Positions 15,226 through 23,867 of a DNA stretch of 64,000 nucleotides are shown piece after piece. Source of the DNA: a virus. The stretch covers positions 1 through 64,000 of the IMG/VR virus record IMGVR_UViG_3300037147_000124; one strand, given 5' to 3'. The number at the start of each line of letters is the position of its first letter. Position 1 is the first letter of the stretch. Made by a program: the position numbers and the translations under genes. The notes below the pieces were generated by a model. The model was not told the origin of the DNA and made no database searches. It worked only from the letters and a program-made list of their open reading frames with translations.

Positions 15226-15422
15226 GAAGCAATCTCCTCAGTTACGGTGACGGTCGTAACCCTCACCAAGCGCTTGGGCAAAGAGTCCTCGCGCTTCCAG
15301 CGTTTCAGCCACAAGTGACCTTCCTTCAAGGTCTCCGGCCGATCGCGCAGCAGTTCCATTGGACCGTTCGACGTGATCACCTGGATCTCAAGGTGCTCCT
15401 TCAGTTCAATCTTCGGATTCAC
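15222..15422 (-). CDS. hypothetical protein, 66 aa
   Basis: This is a small beta-rich unknown (NPKIELKEHLEIQVITSN...). A Trp/Lys/Arg segment (LWLKRWKREDSLPKR) gives it a basic face. It is coupled to the macro-like gene by ATGA. Confidence 0.55.
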   Translation of the reverse strand: MNPKIELKEHLEIQVITSNGPMELLRDRPETLKEGHLWLKRWKREDSLPKRLVRVTTVTVTEEIAS

Positions 15423-15591
15423 TGATCCTCCTTGGGGCGATCTTCAGCTTGGCACGCTGTCTTACCACCGACTGCTCATGCGCAGCCTGTGCTGCTGCCG
15501 CTGTACGTGCCGCTCTACAGTCCGGACAGGGTTGCCACTTGTCGTGCTTCCGACAACGCTCTTCTTCATCGCGTGAGTAAAGTCCATACAT
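15406..15591 (-). CDS. small Cys/Arg-rich protein, 61 aa
   Basis: The segment CRKHDKWQPCPDCRAAR looks like a half zinc ribbon (C-x8-C-x2-C with His). The ATG follows the upstream stop within 2 nt, and the 3' end overlaps the next gene by 17 nt. The function is unknown. Confidence 0.5.
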   Translation of the reverse strand: MYGLYSRDEEERCRKHDKWQPCPDCRAARTAAAAQAAHEQSVVRQRAKLKIAPRRISESED

Positions 15592-15774
15592 TCAGCGCAC
15601 TCTCGCATATTGCCCGCAACCAGGACAGTAGACGCCGGTCCAATCAGTCAACGCGGTCTTGAAATGGACCTGGGCGCCGCAGCACGGTGTTGCTGTCTCA
15701 TAGGGAACGGATTTAGGCACAAGTGCAGCTTCAACAACCAGGTTCAATAGGGTCACGATGTTCTCTTTCTGCAC
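15592..15774 (-). CDS. zinc-ribbon protein, 60 aa
   Basis: A CC pair (TPCCGAQVHF) and CPGCGQY form a four-Cys zinc ribbon in the C-terminal half. The N-terminal 20 residues are hydrophobic and helical. Small zinc ribbons of this type are frequent phage orphans. Confidence 0.55.
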   Translation of the reverse strand: MQKENIVTLLNLVVEAALVPKSVPYETATPCCGAQVHFKTALTDWTGVYCPGCGQYARVR

Positions 15775-15825
15775 AGTAAAGCCGCGACCATGGCCGCGGC
15801 GATAAGGGGAACCACTTAGACTGGG

Positions 15826-16038
15826 CTAGCGCAGACCGATGAGGAACGGCATTCGAGCCTCAGCATCAGCCTTAGTGCGCGACGTAGTCGCCTCCATGGC
15901 GCGGCCATTGTCATCCAGCAACATGTACCGATAGCTCGGCATGTACTCGCTGGTGAGAGCTGAAAGGTTGAGGGCCGCTCGCTGGGTCGACCCTTTCGGA
16001 TGGTTCAGCGCTTCAAACGTGCGCCTCACTGCCATCAT
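15826..16038 (-). CDS. hypothetical protein, 70 aa
   Basis: This is a small basic unknown with the ordered core SYRYMLLDDNGRAMEATTSRTKADAE. There is no close ribosome-site anomaly and no known motif. It is placed between the zinc ribbon and a tiny membrane protein. Confidence 0.55.
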   Translation of the reverse strand: MMAVRRTFEALNHPKGSTQRAALNLSALTSEYMPSYRYMLLDDNGRAMEATTSRTKADAEARMPFLIGLR

Positions 16039-16071
16039 GATGTAGCCACCATTTCCTCTTCTGCCGGAGCA

Positions 16072-16221
16072 CTAGCCCCGCTTCGTGATCGCTTTCCCGA
16101 TGATCAGCACGGCAATGATGGCTACCGGGATGCTGATGACCGACGCAGCGCACATTAGGGCAGGAATGATGATCCAACCCAGGCACACAAGGACGATGAA
16201 TCCCAGGAAAACCCTGCCCAT
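16072..16221 (-). CDS. 49-aa membrane protein
   Basis: The frame starts MGRVFLGFIVLVCLGW and is hydrophobic almost throughout, probably two short membrane helices ending KAITKRG. AGAGGTG precedes the ATG. The stop lies 34 nt before the next gene. The role is unknown; it sits immediately downstream of the capsid-like gene. Confidence 0.6.
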   Translation of the reverse strand: MGRVFLGFIVLVCLGWIIIPALMCAASVISIPVAIIAVLIIGKAITKRG

Positions 16222-16224
16222 GCT

Positions 16225-17193
16225 TCACCTCTCTGTGAGTACCTGGCGATGCGCAGTGCGTGCGCACTTCACCACCAGGCCTCCGAATTTGACTACGACA
16301 TACTTCGACGCCAGCGAACCAGGCACGCCCATCTGGAAGATGCGCGGACTGGGATCCGAGAGCCAGTGATACTCGATCAGGTCTTCGGTCACGATGTAAG
16401 CCGGCAGGATTGCCGAACCAGAGCCAGGCGTTCCGGTATAAGACAGCGTCCAATCCGGAATCAAAGGCAGCTTACCCGCCTGCGTTGTCAGAACCTTGAC
16501 GCTAAAACCTGACTCCAGCTGCACGGGCTCGAGGACGACATTCAACTCCGTCTTCAGCTCCCGGTCGATCAGATCGAGCAGGACCGGGTTGCCGTAGATA
16601 GCCGTCGGCCGCGTGCCCATTGATGCCCCGTTTGCCATCATCTCCGCCACAGCATGCTTGATGCCGTCGACGATGCCCTGGGTCGTTCCGATGGTGGTCG
16701 TATTGCCGCCAGCTGCAATCTGCGCGGCCGCCCCGTAATACTCGGCAGTGGTAGGCGCGGTGAGACTGGTGTCGCTGCCGTTCCAGAGAGCAACGTCATG
16801 CGTGCGCATGACTCCGTCGACCGTATCAGCCAGGTCCTTGGCCTGCAGATACGCGAATTGGGATTGCTGCTTGCCCAGCTCCATATCGAACAGGTTGTAG
16901 TTGATCTCGGCCACTATTGCCTTCAAAGGCACCGACCGCTCCCGGCGAGCCGGGTTGTACCGCACGCGGCCAATACCCGGCATCCCTTCTTTATTGGCCG
17001 GGATGTCTTCATACGGGGTGTCCTCGAAGAAACGCGAGGGATGCCCCGTAGCCGGCACACACTTGATCCTCTGACCGAACATGCCGCGGCGGCGGACGAT
17101 GTCGGTGATCTCCGACTGATACAGTGGGACTTCGATGGCGCCAGGCCCGATGTACTCGGCCGCTGCGTGGATCTCGATGAACTTTCCTTGCAT
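16225..17193 (-). CDS. HK97-type major capsid-like protein
   Basis: This 322-residue protein has the style of HK97-fold coat proteins. There is an N-terminal region (EVPLYQSEITDIVRRRGMFGQRI), a central ALWNGSDTS segment before helix-rich stretches, and RPTAIYGNPVLLDLIDREL, reminiscent of the A-domain of coat proteins. It ends in a beta-rich C-terminus. AGGGAG precedes the ATG. It lies among leftward genes, 38-45 kb away from the terminase, portal and protease module on the other strand, which is unusual for a coat gene. It could be a second coat, a minor head protein or a former coat gene; the assignment is by pattern only. Confidence 0.55.
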   Translation of the reverse strand: MQGKFIEIHAAAEYIGPGAIEVPLYQSEITDIVRRRGMFGQRIKCVPATGHPSRFFEDTPYEDIPANKEGMPGIGRVRYNPARRERSVPLKAIVAEINYNLFDMELGKQQSQFAYLQAKDLADTVDGVMRTHDVALWNGSDTSLTAPTTAEYYGAAAQIAAGGNTTTIGTTQGIVDGIKHAVAEMMANGASMGTRPTAIYGNPVLLDLIDRELKTELNVVLEPVQLESGFSVKVLTTQAGKLPLIPDWTLSYTGTPGSGSAILPAYIVTEDLIEYHWLSDPSPRIFQMGVPGSLASKYVVVKFGGLVVKCARTAHRQVLTER

Positions 17194-17205
17194 GACTGCT
17201 CCCTG

Positions 17206-17418
17206 TTACGTGTGGAATCCTGTTGTGCGGCTGTTCTCTACTTTGACCAGGCGCGTCTCCTCGATCCACACGCTGCCGATGATGACACCGTCGGTGGAAA
17301 GGGTCTGCGGATGGATACGGATCTGGGTAGCTTCGTGCAGCGCGGTCATGCGTGCGAGCGCGACGCCCTGAAAGCTGGTGACTGTGTCCTTTACGACGTC
17401 GCCGAATTCGATTGTCAT
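17206..17418 (-). CDS. conserved small phage protein (VTSFQGVA type), 70 aa
   Basis: The sequence EFGDVVKDTVTSFQGVALAR followed by an EETRLV-type ending matches a very common small phage protein pattern (D-x-V-T-x-F-x-G-x-A-x-x-R ... DE-x-x-L). Its fold is probably a small beta-barrel and its function is unknown. AGGGAAG precedes the ATG. Confidence 0.65.
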   Translation of the reverse strand: MTIEFGDVVKDTVTSFQGVALARMTALHEATQIRIHPQTLSTDGVIIGSVWIEETRLVKVENSRTTGFHT

Positions 17419-17430
17419 GCGTCTACTTCC

Positions 17431-18123
17431 CTACGTTCTGTGACGAAAAGACTGCTTCAGATCGAAGCCGGCTTTCACTATACGTTCCTTCTCACTGAGC
17501 ACAGCAGGAGGGTTGATGTCCGGAGTGTTGTGCATCAGGATGCCCATGAAGTAGGACAAGTCCTGGTACATGGCCTCGGGGCGCACAATCGAAGCCATGC
17601 CCAGATCCTTGAGGATCGGGCACTGACCAGCGATGCGAACCGTTGCATGGTCTCCCTTGAGGTTCCAGCTGATGCTTTCGATCAGGAAGACAGGCGCTTT
17701 GGCCAGCCGAGAAAGCTCAATCAGGAACGGATGCTCCGTGCGGCACTCGATGCCGAATGATGTGGCCCTACTGGACCATGGATTCAACTTGAACAGCTCA
17801 TCAGTCTCATCCGCGAGAACGAAACCCTCAGTTGCCGATTGGCAACTATCAGCCGGCCGGGAAACCAGGTAGAGCTTGCCAGCAGCCACCAGGTAGGCCA
17901 CCTGAATGTCAGCCTGACGCTGAGCATACCGGTGGTTGAATGACGTAGGCGAGATCAGCGGACACTTGCTGACTTCGACCGTCAGATGGCTCTCGATGAA
18001 ACCACCATCCAGAGTGCCCAAGGGAGCGAGACGAGTCCTCGCATACACCACCCTCGGATCGCCGCCGCCGTACATGCCGGCGACGTAGTCGTAGTAGTCC
18101 TTGAACTTCGATTTGATGATCAT
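17431..18123 (-). CDS. conserved phage protein of unknown function, 230 aa
   Basis: The start MIIKSKFKDYYDYVAG and the end FDLKQSFRHRT are hallmarks of a conserved, unnamed family seen in phages and bacteria; I know no function for it. It looks soluble and alpha/beta. The ATG overlaps the previous stop (ATGA). Confidence 0.65.
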   Translation of the reverse strand: MIIKSKFKDYYDYVAGMYGGGDPRVVYARTRLAPLGTLDGGFIESHLTVEVSKCPLISPTSFNHRYAQRQADIQVAYLVAAGKLYLVSRPADSCQSATEGFVLADETDELFKLNPWSSRATSFGIECRTEHPFLIELSRLAKAPVFLIESISWNLKGDHATVRIAGQCPILKDLGMASIVRPEAMYQDLSYFMGILMHNTPDINPPAVLSEKERIVKAGFDLKQSFRHRT

Positions 18124-18437
18124 GGGCGGAACTCGATGCCTTCCGACTCAGCCCAGGCTTTGGCCTCCGGATGCGCTGCCTCTGACGTCGCGAAGCTCCC
18201 GAAGCCCGAGTTCCAAGGTGTATGGCAACCACACTCCTCGTCCCAGGTCAGCAACACGGCAAAGTAGCCGCGCATGCCGTGGGTGATGGACACGTAGGCA
18301 CGCTTGTCCTCGGCTTCGACCTCGACTGCAGGTCGAACCGAAGCGCGTTCCCGCGCGATCTGAGCGGCATACTGCTCGCCGGTTTCCGGTAGCAACTGAC
18401 CATTGCCGTTGCAGAAGTTCCCGTCCACGTCTCTCAT
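18120..18437 (-). CDS. hypothetical protein, 105 aa
   Basis: The ATG at 18437 is chosen because GGAGAGA lies just upstream and it overlaps the TGA of the upstream gene. The product is soluble, with a beta-rich core (RAYVSITHGMRGYFAVLLTW) and a CGC motif. The family is unknown. Confidence 0.6.
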   Translation of the reverse strand: MRDVDGNFCNGNGQLLPETGEQYAAQIARERASVRPAVEVEAEDKRAYVSITHGMRGYFAVLLTWDEECGCHTPWNSGFGSFATSEAAHPEAKAWAESEGIEFRP

Positions 18438-18709
18438 CGATCTCTCCAATCCGATATCCACATGCGAACCCGAAGCCACGCCCATTCGAACCAGCCAGGC
18501 TCGTAAGGTACTTCCCAGCCATCCTGCGCCAGTAGCTGCGGGCGCCAGGACTCTTCCACATCTTCGAACCAGGGATCGCCGGTTGGATCATCGCTGATCA
18601 CGTGACGCAGCATTGTTCCGTTGGCCTCGTTGTACATAATCAGGCCGCGAGCGTCGTGGGTAATGACCGTGCCGCCCTTAGCGGCAGCCACGGCCTGAGC
18701 AGCGTTCAT
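18434..18709 (-). CDS. hypothetical protein, 91 aa
   Basis: The N-terminus (MNAAQAVAAAKGGTVITHDARGL) is followed by an unusually Trp-rich C-terminus (WFEWAWLRVRMWISDW). It is coupled to both neighbours: a 1-nt overlap with the ligase stop and ATGA with the next gene. The function is unknown. Confidence 0.6.
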   Translation of the reverse strand: MNAAQAVAAAKGGTVITHDARGLIMYNEANGTMLRHVISDDPTGDPWFEDVEESWRPQLLAQDGWEVPYEPGWFEWAWLRVRMWISDWRDR

Positions 18710-20316
18710 CAGCGTCTCCAGCCCTGTGCGGCTATCAGGGCATACTTCGTTCGCATCATCTCTTCTTGATCGCCGCCAGCCAGGCTTTCGGCGTACATGT
18801 ACAGGCCCGCTTCGGTGTTGCCCTTGCCCTCATGGAATCCCATGAAGACGCCGGCGCGTGGTGCACCGCGCGCAGTCAGCTCCTGCACCTGGATCTTGAC
18901 CGTGGATCCCTGGACCAGCTCTCGATGGTTCCAGATCCACTCCCGTTGCTGATCCGGTATGGCGAATGAGCCAACCTCACCGATCGCACCGTTCGCGGGG
19001 TTCTGGACTACCAGCTTGCCGACAGAATCGGCATACTTCCCGGAGCCGGGCAGAACTTCCACCAGCACCAGGTCAGCAAAGTCCACCTGCTTGACCTTGA
19101 ACCAGGTCTCGCCGGTGGGATCGCCGGCATCCTTGATCACGACGCCTTCGCCGAATGGCAGAGGCAGACGCACGATTGAGTTGTAGAACGCGACTGGGTC
19201 ATCACCTGCATCCATCTTCTGGACCATGTCCCAGTTCCGGTTGTAAAACCGGATCTCACGAACTACTTTCTCAGCCAGGGCCCGGCGTTGGGCATAGGGT
19301 AAACCGCTTACGTCACGTCCTTTGTATTTGACCAGGTCCCAGCAGTGGGCCTGCACGGGACCGCGCTGAAGCTGCACATCTTGTGCGCGTCCGGGAAGCG
19401 CGTTGAGAATTCCCGCAACACGATGCACGCCGTCTGGGTGGACAAGTTCAACCTTGCCGACAGTGCCGTCAAGATCGGGGTATGGCATGAGTTTGCGTGA
19501 GGACCAGTAGCGTGAGGTGTTGTGGAGATCTTCGAGTGCGGGAATTCGATCATAGTAGGTCTGACCACCCTCCCGGTGGCTGTGAAATACTGCCTTGCCC
19601 TTGCCGATCTTGAAGTTGCCGAGCGATCCATCTTCCTTCTGCTCGACAATCCAGCGCTCGCCGTTCGCATTGTCCAGGCGGACCTGATCCAGGAACGCCG
19701 CGGGCTTGAGCGAGTACGATGGCTTCTCGATCACCGGGCCTTCGTCTTTCAGCATCAGGGATAGAAATCCCTTGGCAGTCTTGACGATGGCGTAGCGGCC
19801 TTTGAAATCCCCGTTGGGGATGTTCAGCTCGAACTGCTCTGTTCCAGGCGGCAGGCCGGCAACTGCGAGGTCATAATGCAAGCCAGCAACGTCCGCGTCG
19901 TGGACGTGATATTCAACCCTTCGGAGCGATGTTTGTGCTCCGACTTTGACAGGTATTCGGCCAGTAAAGAGAAGGCTCTTTCTTCCCTTACCGTAGCCGG
20001 ACTCGATGACTCCATTGAATCCCTCCAGGGTATGCGGGCCATTCTCGATGACCAGGTGGCGCTCGCCGGCCTTGGGCAGGCCCTTGGGCAGCGTGTACTT
20101 GGCGCCGGCCTCTGGGGGCCTAACACCGCCCAGAATACCGCCATCGACCGTACGGGCTGCCCAGAGGTTGCTGGTGGCCCATCGGCTGGCCTCCCGGCCC
20201 AGCGTGCGCGTAACGACGCGGCTGGTGCCCGGGAGCACGACAGCGCTCAGAAGATCAAGCGCATTCTCTTTGCCCCACAGAATCGCCGCGCGGGTGAGTG
20301 TTCGTACGAATCCCAT
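18709..20316 (-). CDS. ATP-dependent DNA ligase with LigD-PE-like N-terminal segment
   Basis: This 535-aa protein seals DNA nicks. Ligase motif I is EQKEDG (catalytic Lys227), motif III is CWDLVKYKGRD (about 325-335), motif IV is EGVVIK (390-395) and motif V is WFKVKQ (405-410). An OB-fold-like C-terminus follows. Upstream, residues 139-149 read HDADVAGLHYD, close to the His...HYD catalytic motif of the 3'-phosphoesterase domain of bacterial LigD, with two extra residues between the histidines. The first 60 residues are a hydrophobic/basic helix of unknown role. AAGGAGG is 5 nt from the ATG. An end-healing plus sealing enzyme is the inference. Confidence 0.8.
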   Translation of the reverse strand: MGFVRTLTRAAILWGKENALDLLSAVVLPGTSRVVTRTLGREASRWATSNLWAARTVDGGILGGVRPPEAGAKYTLPKGLPKAGERHLVIENGPHTLEGFNGVIESGYGKGRKSLLFTGRIPVKVGAQTSLRRVEYHVHDADVAGLHYDLAVAGLPPGTEQFELNIPNGDFKGRYAIVKTAKGFLSLMLKDEGPVIEKPSYSLKPAAFLDQVRLDNANGERWIVEQKEDGSLGNFKIGKGKAVFHSHREGGQTYYDRIPALEDLHNTSRYWSSRKLMPYPDLDGTVGKVELVHPDGVHRVAGILNALPGRAQDVQLQRGPVQAHCWDLVKYKGRDVSGLPYAQRRALAEKVVREIRFYNRNWDMVQKMDAGDDPVAFYNSIVRLPLPFGEGVVIKDAGDPTGETWFKVKQVDFADLVLVEVLPGSGKYADSVGKLVVQNPANGAIGEVGSFAIPDQQREWIWNHRELVQGSTVKIQVQELTARGAPRAGVFMGFHEGKGNTEAGLYMYAESLAGGDQEEMMRTKYALIAAQGWRR

Positions 20317-20504
20317 GCGGTCCTCCTTCTGGGTGCTTTCGTTCCAAAGTGGAACGATTCTGACAACGTCGGAAGACTTTGCCGATCTCGGAGCGCAGCA
20401 CGCTCCAGCTCATCTGGCGTAGCCGACGACGGTATGAATGTCTATGAATCATGTCTGCTTTCTGGTTGTGCGGAGGCCGCCTCTCGACGGCCTCCACGGG
20501 TGGA
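20317..20504. other. spacer of ~190 nt with a strong hairpin
   Basis: No gene is seen. An 8-bp stem GGAGGCCG (20472-20479) pairs with CGGCCTCC (20488-20495) just past the end of the gene at 20505-20894. No T-run follows on the minus strand, so it may be an RNA-stabilising hairpin rather than an intrinsic terminator. A short GTTCC/GGAAC inverted repeat lies at 20341-20355. Confidence 0.5.
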
Positions 20505-20894
20505 TTACAGAGCGTCGAGCATCTTCTGGAGGTCCGCCAGAGACGTACCCTTCAGCTCTTCGTTCTGCTTGTCTGCGATCAGCGCCATGATCTGCTGCTT
20601 CTTCGCGCGAGTGTCGGCTGCCTTGGCTGCCTGCTCGGCTTCGGCCTTGCGTACGCCAATGACGTGCTTGACGATGTCGAACTTGAGCTGCGTGACCTCG
20701 TCGGTCTTCGGCGTGTCGATCACGAAGCTCTCGGTGTCGGTGTCCTTGATCTGACGGTTCAAGCTCTTGGCGATGTTGTCCAGGCTGGCGCCGCCGTTGC
20801 GCACGGTGAGCGGTAGCGGCCAGAGATCCTCAACGGTGAGGAGACCCTTGGGCGAATCGAAACGGATTGCGAGGCGGGATGCTTTCTCGAACAT
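20505..20894 (-). CDS. conserved helical phage protein, 129 aa
   Basis: The sequence begins MFEKASRLAIRFDSPKGLLTVEDLWPLPL and is then helical, with DIVKHVIGVRKAEAEQAAKA and a C-terminal EELKGTSLADLQKMLDAL. This is a frequent family in large phages, without a known function. AGGAGGG precedes the ATG. Confidence 0.7.
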   Translation of the reverse strand: MFEKASRLAIRFDSPKGLLTVEDLWPLPLTVRNGGASLDNIAKSLNRQIKDTDTESFVIDTPKTDEVTQLKFDIVKHVIGVRKAEAEQAAKAADTRAKKQQIMALIADKQNEELKGTSLADLQKMLDAL

Positions 20895-21068
20895 GTGATT
20901 GCGCCCTCCTGAGGCGCGGGTTAGTAATCCAAACGACGATGTTCCAAAGCAGCAAGTTTGCGGTCTAGCTTGGACAGCAGCCGACGAACATGCCTTCGGA
21001 TCGTTGAGGTAGTTGAGATCTCCTTGTCGAGCAGCGCACGCCGATGGCGCGCTGCCCGAGTCAGAGCC
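20895..21068. other. spacer of ~175 nt
   Basis: There is no gene with a usable start codon. A GCAGCGC/GCGCTGC inverted repeat (about 21032-21056) lies just past the end of the large gene at 21069 and could form a hairpin in the minus-strand transcript. One open minus frame is Arg-rich (RRHVRRLLSKLDRK) but has no start codon. Confidence 0.4.
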
Positions 21069-23102
21069 TTAGAAGTTGATCTTGACGACACGGTTGAAGC
21101 TCCCCTTCACCCGGCACAGCAGTGAGTTGCGTTGGGTCGATGAGAATCCCAGCCCGCTGAGTTGGTTGGTCGACTCCTCGGTCTTCATCTTGGTGCCGAC
21201 CATCTCGAACACCTTGCGGTGTTCGTCGAGAGCCTGCGTCAGGAACTCGTTGAAGAAGCCACGAGCCTTGCCGTCGTTGAGGCAGCGATCGAGCATGAAG
21301 AAGTAGTGCAAGTTGCCATTCTTCTGCAGATCCCAGCAGTTGGGCGAGAGCATGACGACGTTGACCTTCTGGAAGGTCTGAGTCGGCAGGCCCCACACCT
21401 CCTTGCTGGCCTGGGTGGACGGCAGCGAGCTGATGATCTCGAACGAGCCATCGAGCGCGCATTGGATACGGGCCACTTCGATGGTTGCTCCCGTGGGAAC
21501 GACCTTCTCGTAGACCATGTGGTGGATCTTGCCGCCGAACTCGACCTCGACTTCGAAGCCAACGCCGGAGCTGCGTCGACTGTAGTTGTGAACCTTCAGG
21601 ACGTAGATACCCGACTTCATGGTGCGACGGTTGGCATAGAAGATGTTCTCGACCGGATGAGGTACCATCCCATCGGCGCCGTTGGCGTCAACGTCCAGCA
21701 TGCCGCCGGACGGGGAAAGCGACCGGCGATTCTGGAACATGATCTCGTAGGTACTGCCGCGGCCCTTGAAGCCAGTAACTGGCTCTTCCATGTGGAAGTC
21801 CAGATCATCGGTGTACTCCCATGCCAGACGGCAGCAGAGATCACCGGTGATGCTTCCACCAGCCTTCTTCACACGTTCCTTGATGGAGTCAGCCATCTCT
21901 CCTGCATACGACCAGGAGAAGTTGTTGCCCCACTTGAACATGTTCTTCGCGCCGGGATCAACCGGAGCGATCAGGCTGACCAGGTTCGAGGCATGCCCGT
22001 TCTCGAACATAACCTCGAGCGAGTCCGCCTTGGGCAGGATCTTCTCCAGAAAGTCGACGATGCTGACTTCCTCGACGCGATCCAGGTTCTGGGCCTTGAC
22101 CACAACCCGGTCGGACAGCTCGTCGAAGACATTCATGGCCCTACGGGCCGTGCGGTCGGCGAACAGGATGTTGTTGATGGTGATGTCAGGCAGTGCAGCA
22201 TAGCGACGCTCCAGAGCTGAGGTGAACCCCATCTCTTCGATCGTCTCCTGCGCTTTCTTGATCTGGGCCTTGGTGACCAGAGCAGTCGGCCGCTTGTAGT
22301 TGGCCGGCGCCACCTTGGACTCGAAGCCCTTGACGGCGTAATCGAGATCCTTGCCTTCCGACAGGTCAACCAGCAGCGTGCCGATGACTGTCCCGCGGAT
22401 CTTCGTAACCGCGGCCGCGGTGGAGCGCGAGCGCTGCCAGGCGAAAAGGTCCTGATCCTGTGACAGATGCTGAAGTCCGGCAAACTGCCGCTTCAGCTTG
22501 AGGAAGGATTCGAGGACGAAGGTATGTTCCTCGCCACGATAGAGCGAGTTCTGGCCGATCAATTCCAGCACGGTGTTGATAGAGTCTTCGGTGATCTCCT
22601 TGAGTCCGCGGAGGAATACGTCATGCGTGGTGCGCGCCTCGTTGGAACGCGGCCCGATGGCCTCACCGTTGACCACAACATCTGCGGGCAGGGACAGATG
22701 GAAATGCTGCCAGGTGGTGACACCTTCAAGCACGGCAGCGAAGCTCTTCTCGGTGCCGACTGTCTTCTCGGTTGCCAGGAAGATGTTGTCGATCGGCAGG
22801 CCGTGAACGATCGCGGCAAGCGCATCGACCACAGGCTGATAGCCGTCGCCAACCGCGATGTCCCACAAGCTGACGAGGCTGCCGTTGACGATGCTGACCA
22901 TGCCGCCGACAGCGCGGATGAAGCTCTTGCAGCAGTTACAATCGTGCTGCGTGCGCTCCTTGTAGATGGGATCCATGCCAGCCGGGAAGCTGGCGAGATA
23001 GGTTGCCCAGAAGGCATCCTTGTCGATCTCGACACGGTATAACCCGTTTGCCTTCATGATCTCGAATTGCTTGGCGACTGCGATCTTGAGTGTACTGAAC
23101 AC
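21069..23102 (-). CDS. 677-aa protein with C-terminal DUF2135/YfaP-like domain
   Basis: The N-terminal two thirds are unrecognised, with a CNCC cluster near residue 43 and long helical stretches. The C-terminal third contains TDDLDFHMEEP, then NRRSLSPSGGMLDVDANG and SGIYVLKVHNYSRR. This is the beta-sandwich pattern of DUF2135/YfaP-like proteins (Asp-Leu-Asp...NR...G-x-L-D-x-D...VHNYS). The GTG at 23102 is preceded by AAGGAGG at 7 nt, which fixes the start. Such proteins recur in large phages, sometimes linked to virion or stress functions; the role here is unknown. Confidence 0.65.
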   Translation of the reverse strand: MFSTLKIAVAKQFEIMKANGLYRVEIDKDAFWATYLASFPAGMDPIYKERTQHDCNCCKSFIRAVGGMVSIVNGSLVSLWDIAVGDGYQPVVDALAAIVHGLPIDNIFLATEKTVGTEKSFAAVLEGVTTWQHFHLSLPADVVVNGEAIGPRSNEARTTHDVFLRGLKEITEDSINTVLELIGQNSLYRGEEHTFVLESFLKLKRQFAGLQHLSQDQDLFAWQRSRSTAAAVTKIRGTVIGTLLVDLSEGKDLDYAVKGFESKVAPANYKRPTALVTKAQIKKAQETIEEMGFTSALERRYAALPDITINNILFADRTARRAMNVFDELSDRVVVKAQNLDRVEEVSIVDFLEKILPKADSLEVMFENGHASNLVSLIAPVDPGAKNMFKWGNNFSWSYAGEMADSIKERVKKAGGSITGDLCCRLAWEYTDDLDFHMEEPVTGFKGRGSTYEIMFQNRRSLSPSGGMLDVDANGADGMVPHPVENIFYANRRTMKSGIYVLKVHNYSRRSSGVGFEVEVEFGGKIHHMVYEKVVPTGATIEVARIQCALDGSFEIISSLPSTQASKEVWGLPTQTFQKVNVVMLSPNCWDLQKNGNLHYFFMLDRCLNDGKARGFFNEFLTQALDEHRKVFEMVGTKMKTEESTNQLSGLGFSSTQRNSLLCRVKGSFNRVVKINF

Positions 23103-23133
23103 GGATGATCCTCCTTGGATCAGTTGCGACTGG

Positions 23134-23328
23134 TTATGGCTCGAGAGCGAACATGAAGCGCTGGGAGTTCTGGTCCACGTTCCACTTGTTGACCAGCTGG
23201 TACGCTTCCAGGATCGGCATGCCACTCATGGTGGACATGCCGACTTCTCTGAAGTGAGATTCATCGAATGGCAGCCGTTCCACAGAATCGGTGGCCAGAA
23301 GCTTTCGCAGATAGTGAGTGAATCGCAT
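23134..23328 (-). CDS. hypothetical protein, 64 aa
   Basis: This small soluble unknown starts MRFTHYLRKLLATDS. The ATG overlaps the upstream TAA as TAATG. No family is recognised. Confidence 0.6.
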   Translation of the reverse strand: MRFTHYLRKLLATDSVERLPFDESHFREVGMSTMSGMPILEAYQLVNKWNVDQNSQRFMFALEP

Positions 23329-23867
23329 TAGACTCGGTCCTCGAACATGCTGTCGAACGTGCCGCTCCCGAATTCAACATCGGTAGCCAGCTGGTGCAGC
23401 TCATCGGCCGTGAATGGACGGAATGTAGGTGCTGCCGGCCGCGCGACGGTGAAGCTCTTGTCCTGAATGGCGGCGTTCCTACCGCGCTGAGAAACCAGCA
23501 CGCTGGGTACGCTAACCACACCACCGCCGATCAGTCTGCCGTTCATACGGAAGGTGACGTAGCGGATGTTGGTGTCAGCCAAGTTGGTGTGAACTCGCAG
23601 GCCTACCACGCTGCGCGGGAAAGCCTTGCAATCGTAATCCCGCTCCCAGCCGTTGGAAATGCGACGGCGGACCCGGCGGACCCAGGAATCGGCTCCGCGA
23701 ATCTCGCGAGTGAACACGTCCTTGGATCGTGGTAAGAACGATGCTGAGTTGGATGTTGCCACAGCGAGCGGGGCGTTGGCAGCCCAGAGTTGATCGATGA
23801 TGTCGGGAGTGATCCACTCACGAATGGCGCCTCGAACGGCGTCAGAGATTCCTTTGCCTTGGCTCAT
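23328..23867 (-). CDS. hypothetical protein, 179 aa
   Basis: The ATG at 23867 is preferred because GGAGGTG lies 8 nt upstream and it overlaps the upstream stop. The product has a basic central region (SWVRRVRRRISNGWERDYD) and a beta-rich second half. It is followed by the 64-aa gene and the DUF2135-type gene in the transcript order given by the strand. The function is unknown. Confidence 0.6.
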   Translation of the reverse strand: MSQGKGISDAVRGAIREWITPDIIDQLWAANAPLAVATSNSASFLPRSKDVFTREIRGADSWVRRVRRRISNGWERDYDCKAFPRSVVGLRVHTNLADTNIRYVTFRMNGRLIGGGVVSVPSVLVSQRGRNAAIQDKSFTVARPAAPTFRPFTADELHQLATDVEFGSGTFDSMFEDRV

